DNA of 64,000 nucleotides from Bradyrhizobium sp. NP1. GTDB taxonomy: Bacteria > Pseudomonadota > Alphaproteobacteria > Rhizobiales > Xanthobacteraceae. Positions 14,916-22,963 of this stretch are shown in pieces. Below the pieces are notes generated by a model. The model saw only the letters and a program-made list of their open reading frames with translations. It was not told the DNA's origin and searched no databases. The number at the start of each line of letters is the position of its first letter. Position 1 is the first letter of the stretch. The position numbers were made by a program, and so were the translations under genes. The DNA is taken from the NCBI RefSeq assembly GCF_030378205.1, contig NZ_CP127385.1, positions 3,946,001 through 4,010,000 on the forward strand, given 5' to 3'.

Positions 14916-16646
14916 ATGACAAACTTGTACGTCAGTTCGGTCGACTATCTGGCGGTCACAGCATGGGCGGCTAGTTCGGCTGTTACCGCTGGGGCGCTTC
15001 GCCGGCCGAAAACGACGCCAGCCGTTGGCAATGAGCGCGTATACCGCGCGGGAAGCAGCGGGACGACCGCGTCGACAGAACCGACGTGGCCGACGACGAA
15101 GGGCGGAACGGTCACCAGCAATGGCATCGTCTGGACGGAGGTGACCGGACAGGAGGCGTATCAATCTCCCGGCACATGGGCTGCGCCGCATGCGCGCCTC
15201 AACAACGCGATGCTCTGGGCGGCCGAAGGCGATACGATCTATGTCGCCAAGAACCACGCCGAAACGCAGTCGACGCAGCTAAAGCTTCAAATGCCGGGCG
15301 GCGCGTGGCTCACGAACAAGGTGATCTCGGTCGATAACACTGCGACGGGTCATGTCCCGCCGCAGGCCGGCGATTGGGTCGCGGGTGCCTCGGTCTCTAT
15401 GACCAGCACTTCCAGCCAGATCACCTTCAACGATCCCAGCAACAACGTTGCCATGTATTACTATGGTATCACATTCAACAGCGCTTATCAGATGACGAGT
15501 GGTGGCAACGGGGACCACGTTCTCGACACCTGCGCGCTGACCTTGGGATCGTCCGCCGACGCGATGAAGCTTGGCAGCAACGCTCGGTTTCAGTTCGACA
15601 ACTGCACTTGGAAATTCGGAAGCGCGGGCGCGCATGGCAGCTTCCAAGGCGGATCGATGCATATCAGCGGAGGCGCGTTCGACGGTGCGTCGTCGATCCC
15701 GACGCGCTTCTTCAATCTTGCATCCGCCGGCGGCGGCGAATTTTTTATCCGCAATTTCGACCTTTCGCCGCTCGGTTCATCGTATGTCGTCAATCTCGGA
15801 TTGGGCGGGAAGGCCTACATCGAAAACTGCAAGCTGGCTTCGAATGCCAACGTCTGCTCGATCGACGGCAGCGACGGATGGATGTCGCCGACATGGGCCT
15901 GCTACGTGGTTCGCTGTTCGTCGTCCGCCGACGACAACATGAACGCCATCTATAGGCCGACGGGAAATCTGACGACTAGCCGGGCGCTGGTTAGGACTGG
16001 CGGCGCGTCGGATGACACCGGAGCATTCGGTCACGTCGTCAACACGTTTCAGAACCCGAACGTAGGTTCCTACACATCGTTCTATTATCCGTTTGAAGGC
16101 TTCCCGCTTGCGATCTGGAACAGCGTCGCGGGCGCTAACGTCACGGTCACGCTCTACGGCGTTTCCAGCGGCTCAGCGATGCCGGACAACAGCAAAGTGT
16201 GGATGGACGCTGCCTATCCGGGATCAGCTTCGTCGCCGCAGGGCTCCAAGGCGTCGACCCGCGCCGCCAACATCGCCGCCGCCGCAACATCGCTAACGGC
16301 CGACACCTCGGCATGGGATAGCCTCGCGCCGGCTCGCGTGAACAGCGCTTCGCACGCGCCGGGCGACATCTTCGCGGTGTCGTCAGCGCCGGGGCAGCTT
16401 TTTCGGGTCGAAACTGGCACGGGCAACTTTGCGGCTTCGTTGCCCGCGGGTTACGTGACCTGTGCTGACGGCGGCACCGTCACCGATGGCGCCTGCACCG
16501 TTCGCGCTATGTGGCGCTGGAAGCTTACGCTGACGCTTTCGTCGCCCCAGCCCCAACTAGCCGGGCCGATCGAAGTCACGCCGAAGACCGCGTTCGGATC
16601 GATCGCGAACACCACCATCATCGATCCGCACCCGGTTCTGAGCTGA
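14916..16646 (+). CDS. Phage tail-fibre/appendage-like beta-helix protein
   Basis: The 576-residue product has an N-terminal region of about 80 residues like those that attach appendages to the virion (YRAGSSGTTASTEPTWPTTK). A long Gly/Ser/Asn-rich region follows with short repeated strands (DTCALTLGSSADAMKLGSNA; FDNCTWKFGSAGAHGSFQGG), typical of right-handed beta-helices. The C-terminal part (from about 400) looks like a separate beta-sandwich. It is probably a surface-binding appendage or fibre. Flanking copies of a duplicated small gene suggest it was exchanged as a cassette. Confidence 0.65.
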   Translation: MTNLYVSSVDYLAVTAWAASSAVTAGALRRPKTTPAVGNERVYRAGSSGTTASTEPTWPTTKGGTVTSNGIVWTEVTGQEAYQSPGTWAAPHARLNNAMLWAAEGDTIYVAKNHAETQSTQLKLQMPGGAWLTNKVISVDNTATGHVPPQAGDWVAGASVSMTSTSSQITFNDPSNNVAMYYYGITFNSAYQMTSGGNGDHVLDTCALTLGSSADAMKLGSNARFQFDNCTWKFGSAGAHGSFQGGSMHISGGAFDGASSIPTRFFNLASAGGGEFFIRNFDLSPLGSSYVVNLGLGGKAYIENCKLASNANVCSIDGSDGWMSPTWACYVVRCSSSADDNMNAIYRPTGNLTTSRALVRTGGASDDTGAFGHVVNTFQNPNVGSYTSFYYPFEGFPLAIWNSVAGANVTVTLYGVSSGSAMPDNSKVWMDAAYPGSASSPQGSKASTRAANIAAAATSLTADTSAWDSLAPARVNSASHAPGDIFAVSSAPGQLFRVETGTGNFAASLPAGYVTCADGGTVTDGACTVRAMWRWKLTLTLSSPQPQLAGPIEVTPKTAFGSIANTTIIDPHPVLS

Positions 16647-16748
16647 GATAAACGGCGACGCATAGGCGGCGGTCACTGAAGCGATCGTCTCTTCAGTAGC
16701 CAGCTTCGTGCGTCCCTGGGTGTTAGCGATCGGCCCCGTCGAAGCCAG

Positions 16749-16910
16749 ATGACCAACGCTGACCGCAACGAACGGATCAGGGCGCTTACAAGCTTGCGCT
16801 CGGCATCGTCCGCCGGTGCGGGGAGCGTTGCTGCATCGGCTTATCAGCCCGGGGCTTGGGAAGCGATGTTGCTGAGATACGATCGAACGCGGGCGCTGGT
16901 GGGGCATCAG
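16749..16910 (+). pseudogene. Degraded copy of the gene at 13747
   Basis: The start reads MTNADRNERIRAL, nearly the same as MTNADRTERMRAL at 13747. After about 13 codons the matching sequence (LALGIVRRCGERC) is in another frame, about 45 codons of the middle are absent, and then YQPGAWEAMLLRYDRTRAL matches the C-terminus of the intact copy in the original frame. It is a decayed duplicate with a frameshift and an internal deletion. Confidence 0.75.
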
Positions 16911-16935
16911 CCCAACCCCGCGCATCGGGGCGGGA

Positions 16936-17397
16936 CTAACTCATCATGCTCCGCAGCTTTTCGTCGAGGGGAGGCAGTGCCTGACCACGTTTAACAGCTA
17001 ACTCGATGGATTGAAAAACGGTCGGTATGTCAGGCGTGGAAAACCACGTCACGCTGTCAACCCAAAGCGCCTCGCGACCTTCGCCAAAAACAAAGCCGAT
17101 GCGGGTTGCCCAAGTCCGTCGAAAGAGAGAAGTCGAAAAGCGCCAAGTGTCTATACTGATCAGAAACTTCGAAAATTCGGGGATGCGGTCCCAAGCGCTG
17201 CCCTGCGCTCCGGTCGTCACCCCGATCGCGCCGAGTATCATGAGCAACTGATTTTGCGAAATCGGTAGCCATCCGTACAGGCCGCCGCTTGAATTGAGTT
17301 CGGCGCTAGTCCGACCGCTTCCATACCCGCCTGGAAAACTCGCGAGGCCTAATGCCCAGTTGCGAAAATCGGATGGACTAACTCGCAAAGGGGTCAT
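16936..17397 (-). CDS. Hypothetical protein, last gene of the sigma-like array
   Basis: The 153-residue product begins MTPLRVSPSDFRNWALGLAS; its ATG overlaps the stop of the gene upstream. A Gly/Ser-rich region precedes LPISQNQLLMILGAIGVTTG, a possible hydrophobic helix. The second half has many aromatic residues (IDTWRFSTSLFRRTWATRIG). I recognise no family. By overlap it belongs to the minus-strand array that starts at 20213. Confidence 0.5.
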   Translation of the reverse strand: MTPLRVSPSDFRNWALGLASFPGGYGSGRTSAELNSSGGLYGWLPISQNQLLMILGAIGVTTGAQGSAWDRIPEFSKFLISIDTWRFSTSLFRRTWATRIGFVFGEGREALWVDSVTWFSTPDIPTVFQSIELAVKRGQALPPLDEKLRSMMS

Positions 17398-17639
17398 CGA
17401 ACCACTCCATGCTGGTCGTTCCGCCCGAACTGCGTATCAGCGCTAAAGCGGTCCGTAGCTTCGCCAACGTGGCGAAGCTTTGACCGCCCCTTGCCGGCCG
17501 CCCCGTTCTTCGTCTCCGGCTGAACAGCTTCATAAGCCGCCTTCCGCTTCGCGATCAACTTCGCGCGCTGCGCCGGCGTCAGGTCGCGGCGGATCAGGTT
17601 TTCTGATATCGTTGGAAGGCTATGTTCGTTGCGTGACAA
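17394..17639 (-). CDS. ParB-like fragment
   Basis: The 81-residue product contains ISENLIRRDLTPAQRAKLIA followed by RKAAYEAVQPETKNG. These are the end of the ParB/Srx N-terminal domain and the linker typical of phage and plasmid ParB-like proteins. The conserved start of that domain and the helix-turn-helix that should follow are both missing. It overlaps its neighbours on both sides. It may be a relic kept within the array or a small protein with a new role. Confidence 0.5.
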   Translation of the reverse strand: MSRNEHSLPTISENLIRRDLTPAQRAKLIAKRKAAYEAVQPETKNGAAGKGRSKLRHVGEATDRFSADTQFGRNDQHGVVR

Positions 17640-17877
17640 TCGCGAAGCCTTGCCGAAGTGCTTGTTCGAAGACAGGCTTCAGCCCCGGGTCCGCAAGTAT
17701 CGCATCGCCGATGCTGAAATCGGTCACGGCAGACCATTTAAGGCCGTCGTTTGGTTCGGGCAGCTTGTTCGCATCGAGCACATAAGCGGTACGCCCGGGT
17801 CCTTCTCCGAAGGAGCCTAGCTCGATGAATTTCTGAAGGCGGTTCACTTTCATTGCTCCTGCAAATGTGCTCGTCAT
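17620..17877 (-). CDS. Small hypothetical protein
   Basis: The ATG at 17877 overlaps the stop of the upstream gene (ATGA) and gives 85 residues; an internal ATG at 17853 (MKVNRLQKFIELG) would give 77. GEGPGRTAYVLDANKLPEPN and FEQALRQGFAIVTQ look like a compact alpha/beta domain. Not recognised. It overlaps the ParB-like fragment by 20 bases. Confidence 0.5.
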   Translation of the reverse strand: MTSTFAGAMKVNRLQKFIELGSFGEGPGRTAYVLDANKLPEPNDGLKWSAVTDFSIGDAILADPGLKPVFEQALRQGFAIVTQRT

Positions 17878-18440
17878 GTAACGAAGGTGCGGGGAAGTGA
17901 CTTAATCCGTTCCGTGCACATTTCCAGCGACGAAAGTTCGTCATCGTCATCGAGAGGCCCGAACGCTAAATCATGTGCCCGATATAGAACCGCCGCGAAT
18001 TCGGTCGCTAGGTTGGCGAACCGCTGCAACTGGTCGACAGAAATTGCTTCTGCGCGCGCACGCTGGCGGTCTACGTGCTTGCCCTCAATTAAGAGCCCGT
18101 CGAACGTGAACTCTCCGTGTGCCAGCTTGTTGCGAAAGGAATTGTATTTAATAACGACGTCCATTGCAGCCTTGATGAACGCCTCTTCATCATGGTCCGT
18201 CCGGACACCGTCCAATGCGGCGCGGAGCAGATCGAGCCGGGATTTGAAATTTGTGGCCGAGTAATAAATCGGCTTTGCCTGCCGCATGTCGAAGACCGTG
18301 ATGTGTTCAAACCATGCATAGAAGCCAACCTCAATCCGCGCCCAAGCCGCCATGGCCCTTCCGAATGCGAGAAGCGTTCGGTCGGTGTTGGAAAGCGTCA
18401 GCGGCCCGTCACCCTCCGTTTTTCGTCGCGCCTTTCTCAT
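17874..18440 (-). CDS. HEPN-like hypothetical protein
   Basis: I chose the ATG at 18440 because it follows GAGGAA at a suitable distance; the frame is open to 18491. The 188-residue product is all-helical. YNSFRNKLAHGEFTFDG contains an R-x4-H motif (RNKLAH) like the active site of HEPN RNases and HEPN-like helper domains, including RNase toxins. Similar FRNxLAHG motifs also occur in harmless structural HEPN-like proteins, so nuclease activity is unproven. It lies 37 bases after the ImmA/IrrE gene in the same array. Confidence 0.55.
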   Translation of the reverse strand: MRKARRKTEGDGPLTLSNTDRTLLAFGRAMAAWARIEVGFYAWFEHITVFDMRQAKPIYYSATNFKSRLDLLRAALDGVRTDHDEEAFIKAAMDVVIKYNSFRNKLAHGEFTFDGLLIEGKHVDRQRARAEAISVDQLQRFANLATEFAAVLYRAHDLAFGPLDDDDELSSLEMCTERIKSLPRTFVT

Positions 18441-18477
18441 AAAACCCAATTCCTCAATGATTGGCGCGGAACGCCGA

Positions 18478-19236
18478 TTAGCGCTCTGCAAGCATTCGCC
18501 TGTCGTCGAATACGACTAAACTGATAGTTTCATCACGTGTGACGCGAACTGTTTGCTCGAGAACCGTAAACTGCGCTGCTCCGTTACATTCAAACCACGC
18601 ATCTGCCCCGACTTTCCGGACGCTGCCGTCGTCGGAACGGCCGCCGAACTGAACGCCGAAGGCAGAGCTTTTCGGGTCAAGCTCGTCGCGTGGGAACCAA
18701 TGACGCGGCACGGTCGGTGCCCGCGCGAACCATCGGCGCCCGTTTGAACCGTGGCAGACTATAAACGCCGGGATATGGTCGAGGTCGACCAAGCGGATGG
18801 CGGTTGCGGTGAGGCTTGTCCTAAAGGCGGTGCCAAGAGCTTCGATCACCCCAAAGCTCAGCTTGCCAAGCGTGCGGGCATGCGGCTGAAACAAGTAGCG
18901 AGGCATCAGAAGGTCCGCAGCATAAGCGTCCGCGACTTTTTCCGGCGATTGCATATCGCGAGGACGATACTCGTCGACACGGCAGACGAGCCTCTTGCCG
19001 CGGTGATAACGCCAGTGTCCCAATTCGTGAGCTATGGAGAAGCGCTTCCGGCGACCCGAACTGTCACTTTTGACCGTGATGACGGCGGCGCCATTGCAAC
19101 CGATGATATGAGCTTCGCAACCACAAAGCATGCGGAAGCGAACGCGAGCACCGACGTGAAAGGCGATGGCCTCCAGGTCGATCTCGTCCGGCTGGGTAAC
19201 TCCTAATTCTTGGAGGAGCGCTTCCGCTGGTGTCAC
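18478..19236 (-). CDS. ImmA/IrrE-family metallopeptidase
   Basis: The 252-residue product has RFSIAHELGHWRYHRG, the HExxH zinc motif of ImmA/IrrE peptidases, then SPEKVADAYAADLLMPRYLF, the usual third-ligand and LLMP block. ImmA of ICEBs1 cleaves an immunity repressor, and IrrE of Deinococcus cleaves DdrO after DNA damage, so the family relieves repression by proteolysis. The C-terminal 120 residues (PAFIVCHGSNGRRWFA onward) form a sensor-like domain seen in longer members. It lies 9 bases after the 136-residue gene. A helix-turn-helix repressor substrate is not next to it; the sigma-like protein or its partner is a possible target. Confidence 0.85.
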   Translation of the reverse strand: MTPAEALLQELGVTQPDEIDLEAIAFHVGARVRFRMLCGCEAHIIGCNGAAVITVKSDSSGRRKRFSIAHELGHWRYHRGKRLVCRVDEYRPRDMQSPEKVADAYAADLLMPRYLFQPHARTLGKLSFGVIEALGTAFRTSLTATAIRLVDLDHIPAFIVCHGSNGRRWFARAPTVPRHWFPRDELDPKSSAFGVQFGGRSDDGSVRKVGADAWFECNGAAQFTVLEQTVRVTRDETISLVVFDDRRMLAER

Positions 19237-19245
19237 GAGGCGCCC

Positions 19246-19656
19246 TTAATCTCGTTTGAGCAAGCCAAGCTCGTTAATGGCTGCAAGTAGTTCCATAACG
19301 TCGGCATCGGTCAACTCGCTCTCCTTGCGGGCTGCGAGCGTAAACGTCGTGTCGTTGGCGTGGGCGGCCATAACCTCACGCAAGCGCTCGCGCGCCTCGG
19401 CGATTGGAATGGCGGGCACCGGCTCGAAGAGGCCGCGCTCGGCGGCGCCGGCACGCGCGGCACGAAGCCGATCTTTGTTGACGAGCAACACGGCTCCCTC
19501 GAAACGGGCGCGCATACGTGCAGCGTTAGCCTCGGGCGAACCGAAATCCTCAGTGAACTGAGCCAGAATTTCTTCGTCGGATGCATTCAGAATGTCGTCG
19601 ACCATCGCCTGCTTGAGGCGATCGAGACCGGCTTTTTTGTTCTCAGGTTCGGTCAT
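19246..19656 (-). CDS. Hypothetical partner between sigma-like and ImmA/IrrE genes
   Basis: The 136-residue product is acidic and helical: LDRLKQAMVDDILNASDEEI at the N-terminus, AARMRARFEGAVLLVNKDRL in the middle, and a C-terminal DADVMELLAAINELGLLK. There is no membrane segment, so it is not a typical membrane anti-sigma factor. Its ATG overlaps the sigma-like stop (ATGA), so both are made together. Position and size make it a candidate anti-sigma or adaptor and a candidate peptidase substrate; this is inference. Confidence 0.6.
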   Translation of the reverse strand: MTEPENKKAGLDRLKQAMVDDILNASDEEILAQFTEDFGSPEANAARMRARFEGAVLLVNKDRLRAARAGAAERGLFEPVPAIPIAEARERLREVMAAHANDTTFTLAARKESELTDADVMELLAAINELGLLKRD

Positions 19657-20213
19657 CGTTCCGTCTCTCGGGAGAAATGCTTTAGCAGCCGACGTCGGAC
19701 CAGCGTTCGTTTGCTGTCATAGGTCGTCCCGTTCAGACCCGTAAGTTGTTTGAGCTCGTCGGTATCAAAACCAGCGATAATACCGTCGACCATTTCGCGC
19801 GCTTTCTCGTCGTCGTCAAACAGGGAAAGCAACTCTTCGCGACCGTCCTTGAACACTAGGTCCTCTTCCGCGGACCAATCCGGGGAGGGTGGATCGACCA
19901 CTTCGAGCGCGGCACCGGCCATAATTGAGACGTGCGGCAACTTATTCGGCGCCTTGTCACGCTCCGCGTCAGCAATGCTGCTCATCGTGTCGATCAGGTG
20001 CTTCATCACATCGACCTCCATCGGACAATTGCGCGTTCCACGAAGCGTGCGTAGCTGGGCCTCCTGTAACAAATCCTCGAAATCCCAATCGGTGCCTTTG
20101 GCGAATACCTTGCCGATTTTGTGCAAGCGCGCCCAGTCCGCGATCGTGAAGCCGCGGATAGCGGCCTCCACGCCGGCGCGTGGTCGATGCTGCTTTTCAG
20201 TCTCAGTAGGCAA
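19653..20213 (-). CDS. Sigma-70/ECF-like protein
   Basis: The 186-residue product has a region 2-like segment (DWDFEDLLQEAQLRTLRGTR, matching the DLxQE pattern of sigma region 2). A linker follows, then a region 4-like helix-turn-helix (DTDELKQLTGLNGTTYDSKR, then TLVRRRLLKHF). Length fits a short ECF-type sigma factor. The region between, EEDLVFKDGREELLSLFDDD, is acidic. It heads the minus-strand array; upstream at 20214-20361 is the divergent intergenic region with an AT-rich palindrome (AAAAATATTTTT near 20273-20284). It could be a true promoter-selecting sigma or a repurposed DNA-binding protein. Confidence 0.65.
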   Translation of the reverse strand: MPTETEKQHRPRAGVEAAIRGFTIADWARLHKIGKVFAKGTDWDFEDLLQEAQLRTLRGTRNCPMEVDVMKHLIDTMSSIADAERDKAPNKLPHVSIMAGAALEVVDPPSPDWSAEEDLVFKDGREELLSLFDDDEKAREMVDGIIAGFDTDELKQLTGLNGTTYDSKRTLVRRRLLKHFSRETER

Positions 20214-20361
20214 ACATACGCCCCCTCAGACGCTTATGCGGTAATTCCCCCCGGCGCTGGACACACGCCCAAAAAATATTTTTCCAATGTCGGCGGGGGC
20301 CGATCGGCCCAGCATAGGTCATTAGCGCACAATTATGTGCCGCAACCCAGAAGGGAATTCA

Positions 20362-20646
20362 ATGGCCGACGTTCTTGTAACTTGCATCACGAAACCGCAC
20401 CCGAACAGCCCGCACGAGCACATCACGGAGCTGGGCAACCCGCGCGCAAACTGGAAATGGAGCCGCGAGCGGGTCATCGCGAGCATCGATGCGAAGGAGA
20501 ATACCTTCTACACGCTCGATCCGCGAACCGGAAAGCGCGCCAGCGTCGGCGTCGTCCGCCCCGCCGGCCGGCCGCCTTACGTCAGGACCTACGCCGACGG
20601 CGTCTGGAATGACAATTTGTTGGCGATGGACCAGTGCCCCCTCTGA
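20362..20646 (+). CDS. DUF3892 protein
   Basis: The 94-residue product matches DUF3892 in full: ADVLVTCITKPHPNSPHEHI, then WKWSRERVIASIDA, TFYTLDPRTGKRASVGVV, and PPYVRTYADGVWNDNLLAM. Its function is unknown; members occur in many bacteria and mobile elements. It follows AAGGGAATTC at a proper distance. A DUF2188 gene follows 24 bases later. Confidence 0.85.
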   Translation: MADVLVTCITKPHPNSPHEHITELGNPRANWKWSRERVIASIDAKENTFYTLDPRTGKRASVGVVRPAGRPPYVRTYADGVWNDNLLAMDQCPL

Positions 20647-20670
20647 AGGAACGGAAAAGCAGAGATTTCC

Positions 20671-20877
20671 ATGAGCAAGAAGCAACTGTTCGTCGAACGT
20701 CGCCCCCAGGGCGATTACGCGGTGCGTCGTGGTGGCGCTGATCGCGCGAGCGATGTTCTGCCGACGCAGCGAGAAGCCATTGAGCGGGCTCGTGAACTCA
20801 ATCCGGGACATGAGCCGCTGGTTGAACGGGTACGTCACACCAACGTCGGCGATCCGGATAAGTGGCGTAAGCCTTAA
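20671..20877 (+). CDS. DUF2188 protein
   Basis: The 68-residue product fits DUF2188: QLFVERRPQGDYAVRRGGAD, then VLPTQREAIERARELNPGHE and a C-terminal VERVRHTNVGDPDKWRKP. These small alpha/beta proteins are of unknown function. Together with the DUF3892 gene it forms a two-gene plus-strand unit between two long minus-strand arrays. Confidence 0.8.
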   Translation: MSKKQLFVERRPQGDYAVRRGGADRASDVLPTQREAIERARELNPGHEPLVERVRHTNVGDPDKWRKP

Positions 20878-20879
20878 AC

Positions 20880-21545
20880 CTACGCAGCCGCGCGATCTTC
20901 CTTTTCCTCGCCGCGCATGACGATCTTGAGCGCGTCGTCGGGCAACGGCCGTTGGAGCGCCTTGGCCTCATCCCACGGCGCGCGCATCCACACGTCGCGC
21001 TCTTCCTCGGTCGTCAGGATTACCGGCATCGCCTTCGGGTGGATCGGCGCGACCACGGCGTTCGGCTCGGTCGTCAGGAAACCATAGACGAGATGCGGCC
21101 CGGGGATCGGCTTCGATTTCGTGCCACGCTCGCCGTTGAAGGTGGTCCAGATGCCGGCGAAAGTGAACAGCGGCCGGCTCTCAGCAAGCGCGAACCAAAC
21201 GACGTCTTTCTTCTTCGTCATGGGGTTCGGCTCCGGCGCGTACTCGGCAAACGAGTTCGCCGGGACTAGGCAGCGGTTCTCCGGCTTGAGCCAGCCGCGC
21301 CAGTGCGGCGACGACGTGTTGCGGATGTTGGTGACGGGCGGCCCGCCATTGCGCGGTGGCGGCGGCATGCCCCAGCGCATCATGACCAGCTCCTGCGCGT
21401 CGACGTCAGCGTTGCGGATGACGGGCGCCGGGAAATCCGGGAAGACGCCGGGCATCGGCTCCAAATTGCCCACGTAGCGGTTCATACGCCGGAAGAGGGC
21501 GGCGATGGCCGCCTGGTTGGTGGTGATGCTGTACAGGTTGCACAT
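20880..21545 (-). CDS. SRAP (YedK/HMCES) family protein
   Basis: The ATG at 21545 gives an N-terminal [10 protein letters not shown]; the Cys at position 2 becomes the catalytic N-terminal residue that crosslinks to abasic sites in single-stranded DNA. Also seen: [16 protein letters not shown], which holds the catalytic Glu region, and [10 protein letters not shown], the His block. The usual NARSE segment reads VTNIRNTSS here, as in a divergent subfamily. The role is to protect or process abasic sites during replication. It ends a minus-strand run of small genes; phages and islands often carry such proteins. Confidence 0.88.
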   Translation of the reverse strand: MCNLYSITTNQAAIAALFRRMNRYVGNLEPMPGVFPDFPAPVIRNADVDAQELVMMRWGMPPPPRNGGPPVTNIRNTSSPHWRGWLKPENRCLVPANSFAEYAPEPNPMTKKKDVVWFALAESRPLFTFAGIWTTFNGERGTKSKPIPGPHLVYGFLTTEPNAVVAPIHPKAMPVILTTEEERDVWMRAPWDEAKALQRPLPDDALKIVMRGEEKEDRAAA

Positions 21546-21563
21546 AGGATTGCCCCGGGGCAA

Positions 21564-21737
21564 CTATCGTCGGGTCTGCCGGTATTGTCGAACGGCCTCA
21601 TTGACCCTCTCGCGGCTATGCCAGTCATCTTCGGGCACGAGCGACGTCATGACGAAGTGGAGGTCCGACGGGATGGTGAGATCGCTGTCGAGCGGCTTGT
21701 TCGCCCATTCCCACCACTGGTCAAAAGCATCTTTCAT
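21564..21737 (-). CDS. Small hypothetical protein
   Basis: From the ATG at 21737, which overlaps the stop of the upstream gene (ATGA), the product has 57 residues: MKDAFDQWWEWANKPLDSDL, then a helical tail with VNEAVRQYRQTRR. It lies 18 bases before the SRAP gene. Not recognised. Confidence 0.5.
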   Translation of the reverse strand: MKDAFDQWWEWANKPLDSDLTIPSDLHFVMTSLVPEDDWHSRERVNEAVRQYRQTRR

Positions 21738-22015
21738 CGGACGACCTTGAATTTCTTGGCTGGCTTGCGGCGAGGCTGATGGATCGGCTTCTCGTGGCGA
21801 TTGATGGCCTGCATCATGCCGACGCGGGCCAGCATCATCGAGCCGCCGTTCTCCGCGGCTTGCGTTACGCAAAGCGCCGCCGCCTGCACAGGCGGAAGCT
21901 TGTGCTCGCGGGCAGGGATGGATTTTGCCAGATAGGCGATCGCGTCACGCAGGGTGACGATCTTCGTTCCATCCGGCAAGGTGATGGGATCTTCGAACTT
22001 TCGCGACCAGGACAA
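21734..22015 (-). CDS. Small hypothetical protein
   Basis: The 93-residue product contains ITLPDGTKIVTLRDAIAYLA, a beta-hairpin followed by a helix, and a basic C-terminus (RRKPAKKFKVVR). The pattern is common among unassigned Rhizobiales proteins. It is three bases from the upstream gene and overlaps the next. Confidence 0.55.
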   Translation of the reverse strand: MSWSRKFEDPITLPDGTKIVTLRDAIAYLAKSIPAREHKLPPVQAAALCVTQAAENGGSMMLARVGMMQAINRHEKPIHQPRRKPAKKFKVVR

Positions 22016-22018
22016 CGC

Positions 22019-22309
22019 TCAACAAATGCCCTTGTTGAAATTGATTACTTCACACCAATCGAGGCGGGTGTCGACATAGCCGACCGTCCCGCACTTCGTG
22101 CATTTAAGGTGGGCGGAAATGTCCCGCCAGTCCCAATCCGGGAGATCGGCAAGGTTTAATCTGCCGACATGGTGACACCGGCTGTGGTAGCCGTTCGGCA
22201 TCTTCTCCGGACCGACGCAATAGACGAGCACCGTCTTGAAGCCCTGGTCCCGCTTTACCGGGCCGGACCAGTATCGGAGGAAGGTGCGGGGCTTTCGGCG
22301 CCAAGGCAT
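22019..22309 (-). CDS. Small zinc-ribbon-like protein
   Basis: The 96-residue product has Cys and His spacing suitable for a zinc site: a CxxC in LKCTKCGTVGYVDTRLDW, plus CHH in YHSRCHHVGRL and two more Cys. The N-terminal 20 residues are basic and may not be translated. Function unknown. Confidence 0.5.
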   Translation of the reverse strand: MPWRRKPRTFLRYWSGPVKRDQGFKTVLVYCVGPEKMPNGYHSRCHHVGRLNLADLPDWDWRDISAHLKCTKCGTVGYVDTRLDWCEVINFNKGIC

Positions 22310-22408
22310 CGGCGCATTGAAGCGCCGCCGTCAACACCCCGCAAATTATCAATCCTTGGGGGATCGGAACACGGTCGAGGCACCGCTACTCGTAGGGGGG
22401 CGGGAACG

Positions 22409-22963
22409 TCAGGGACGAGCAGGATCGTCGGAGCAGGCTGCGGGCCTGCCGTTCGCGGCCCTGCAGGTTCGGTAGCGCCAAGGTTCGACGAAACTGCCCG
22501 CCCATATGCCCAGCGCGCCGCTTTCGGCGCCGCGCTGGGCTGCGGCATAGTGGCCGCCCGAGTATCGAGGCCAGTCCAGGGCGAGGCCTCGGCCGACGAG
22601 CCATTCCCCGATATCCGTGTCGCCGATGACGCACGTCGCAACGATGCGGCCGTAGCGGTCAATATCCCTCTGTCGACAATGCACCGGACGCCGGTCGATG
22701 AATGCGTCGAGCTTGTTCGCCGCCGTGGCGCCGCACCGGTAGGGCAAGCTGTCATCACCACGGCACAGTTGATCGCTCTCCGGGGCATCGATGCCCCAAA
22801 GGCGAACGCGAGTGCCATGGATATCCAGCGTATCCCCGTCGATGACGCTGGCTTGGCCCGCGATGTCACCCGCGGCTGCAGACGCCGCGGGGAGGGCCAC
22901 GGCCATCGTGGCGCCAGCGGCGGCGAGGCACCGCGAAAGAGCGCTGAGGCGCGATACGATCAA
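22409..22963 (-). CDS. Exported SNase-type thermonuclease
   Basis: The 184-residue product has a signal-peptide-like N-terminus (about 1-31, ending ASAAAG) and a staphylococcal-nuclease domain: QASVIDGDTLDIHGTRVRLW, GIDAPESDQLC (catalytic Arg and Glu region) and DRYGRIVATC (second catalytic Arg). Five or more Cys suggest disulfides, fitting a periplasmic or secreted nuclease. Its ATG overlaps the stop of the upstream small gene. Within a phage element it could degrade DNA outside the cytoplasm. Confidence 0.85.
   Translation of the reverse strand: MIVSRLSALSRCLAAAGATMAVALPAASAAAGDIAGQASVIDGDTLDIHGTRVRLWGIDAPESDQLCRGDDSLPYRCGATAANKLDAFIDRRPVHCRQRDIDRYGRIVATCVIGDTDIGEWLVGRGLALDWPRYSGGHYAAAQRGAESGALGIWAGSFVEPWRYRTCRAANGRPAACSDDPARP

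Noticed and set aside
19360..19722. Plus-strand frames opposite the sigma-like and partner genes
   Set aside because: No start site, no motif, and the minus-strand genes overlap in the ATGA manner expected of a real operon.
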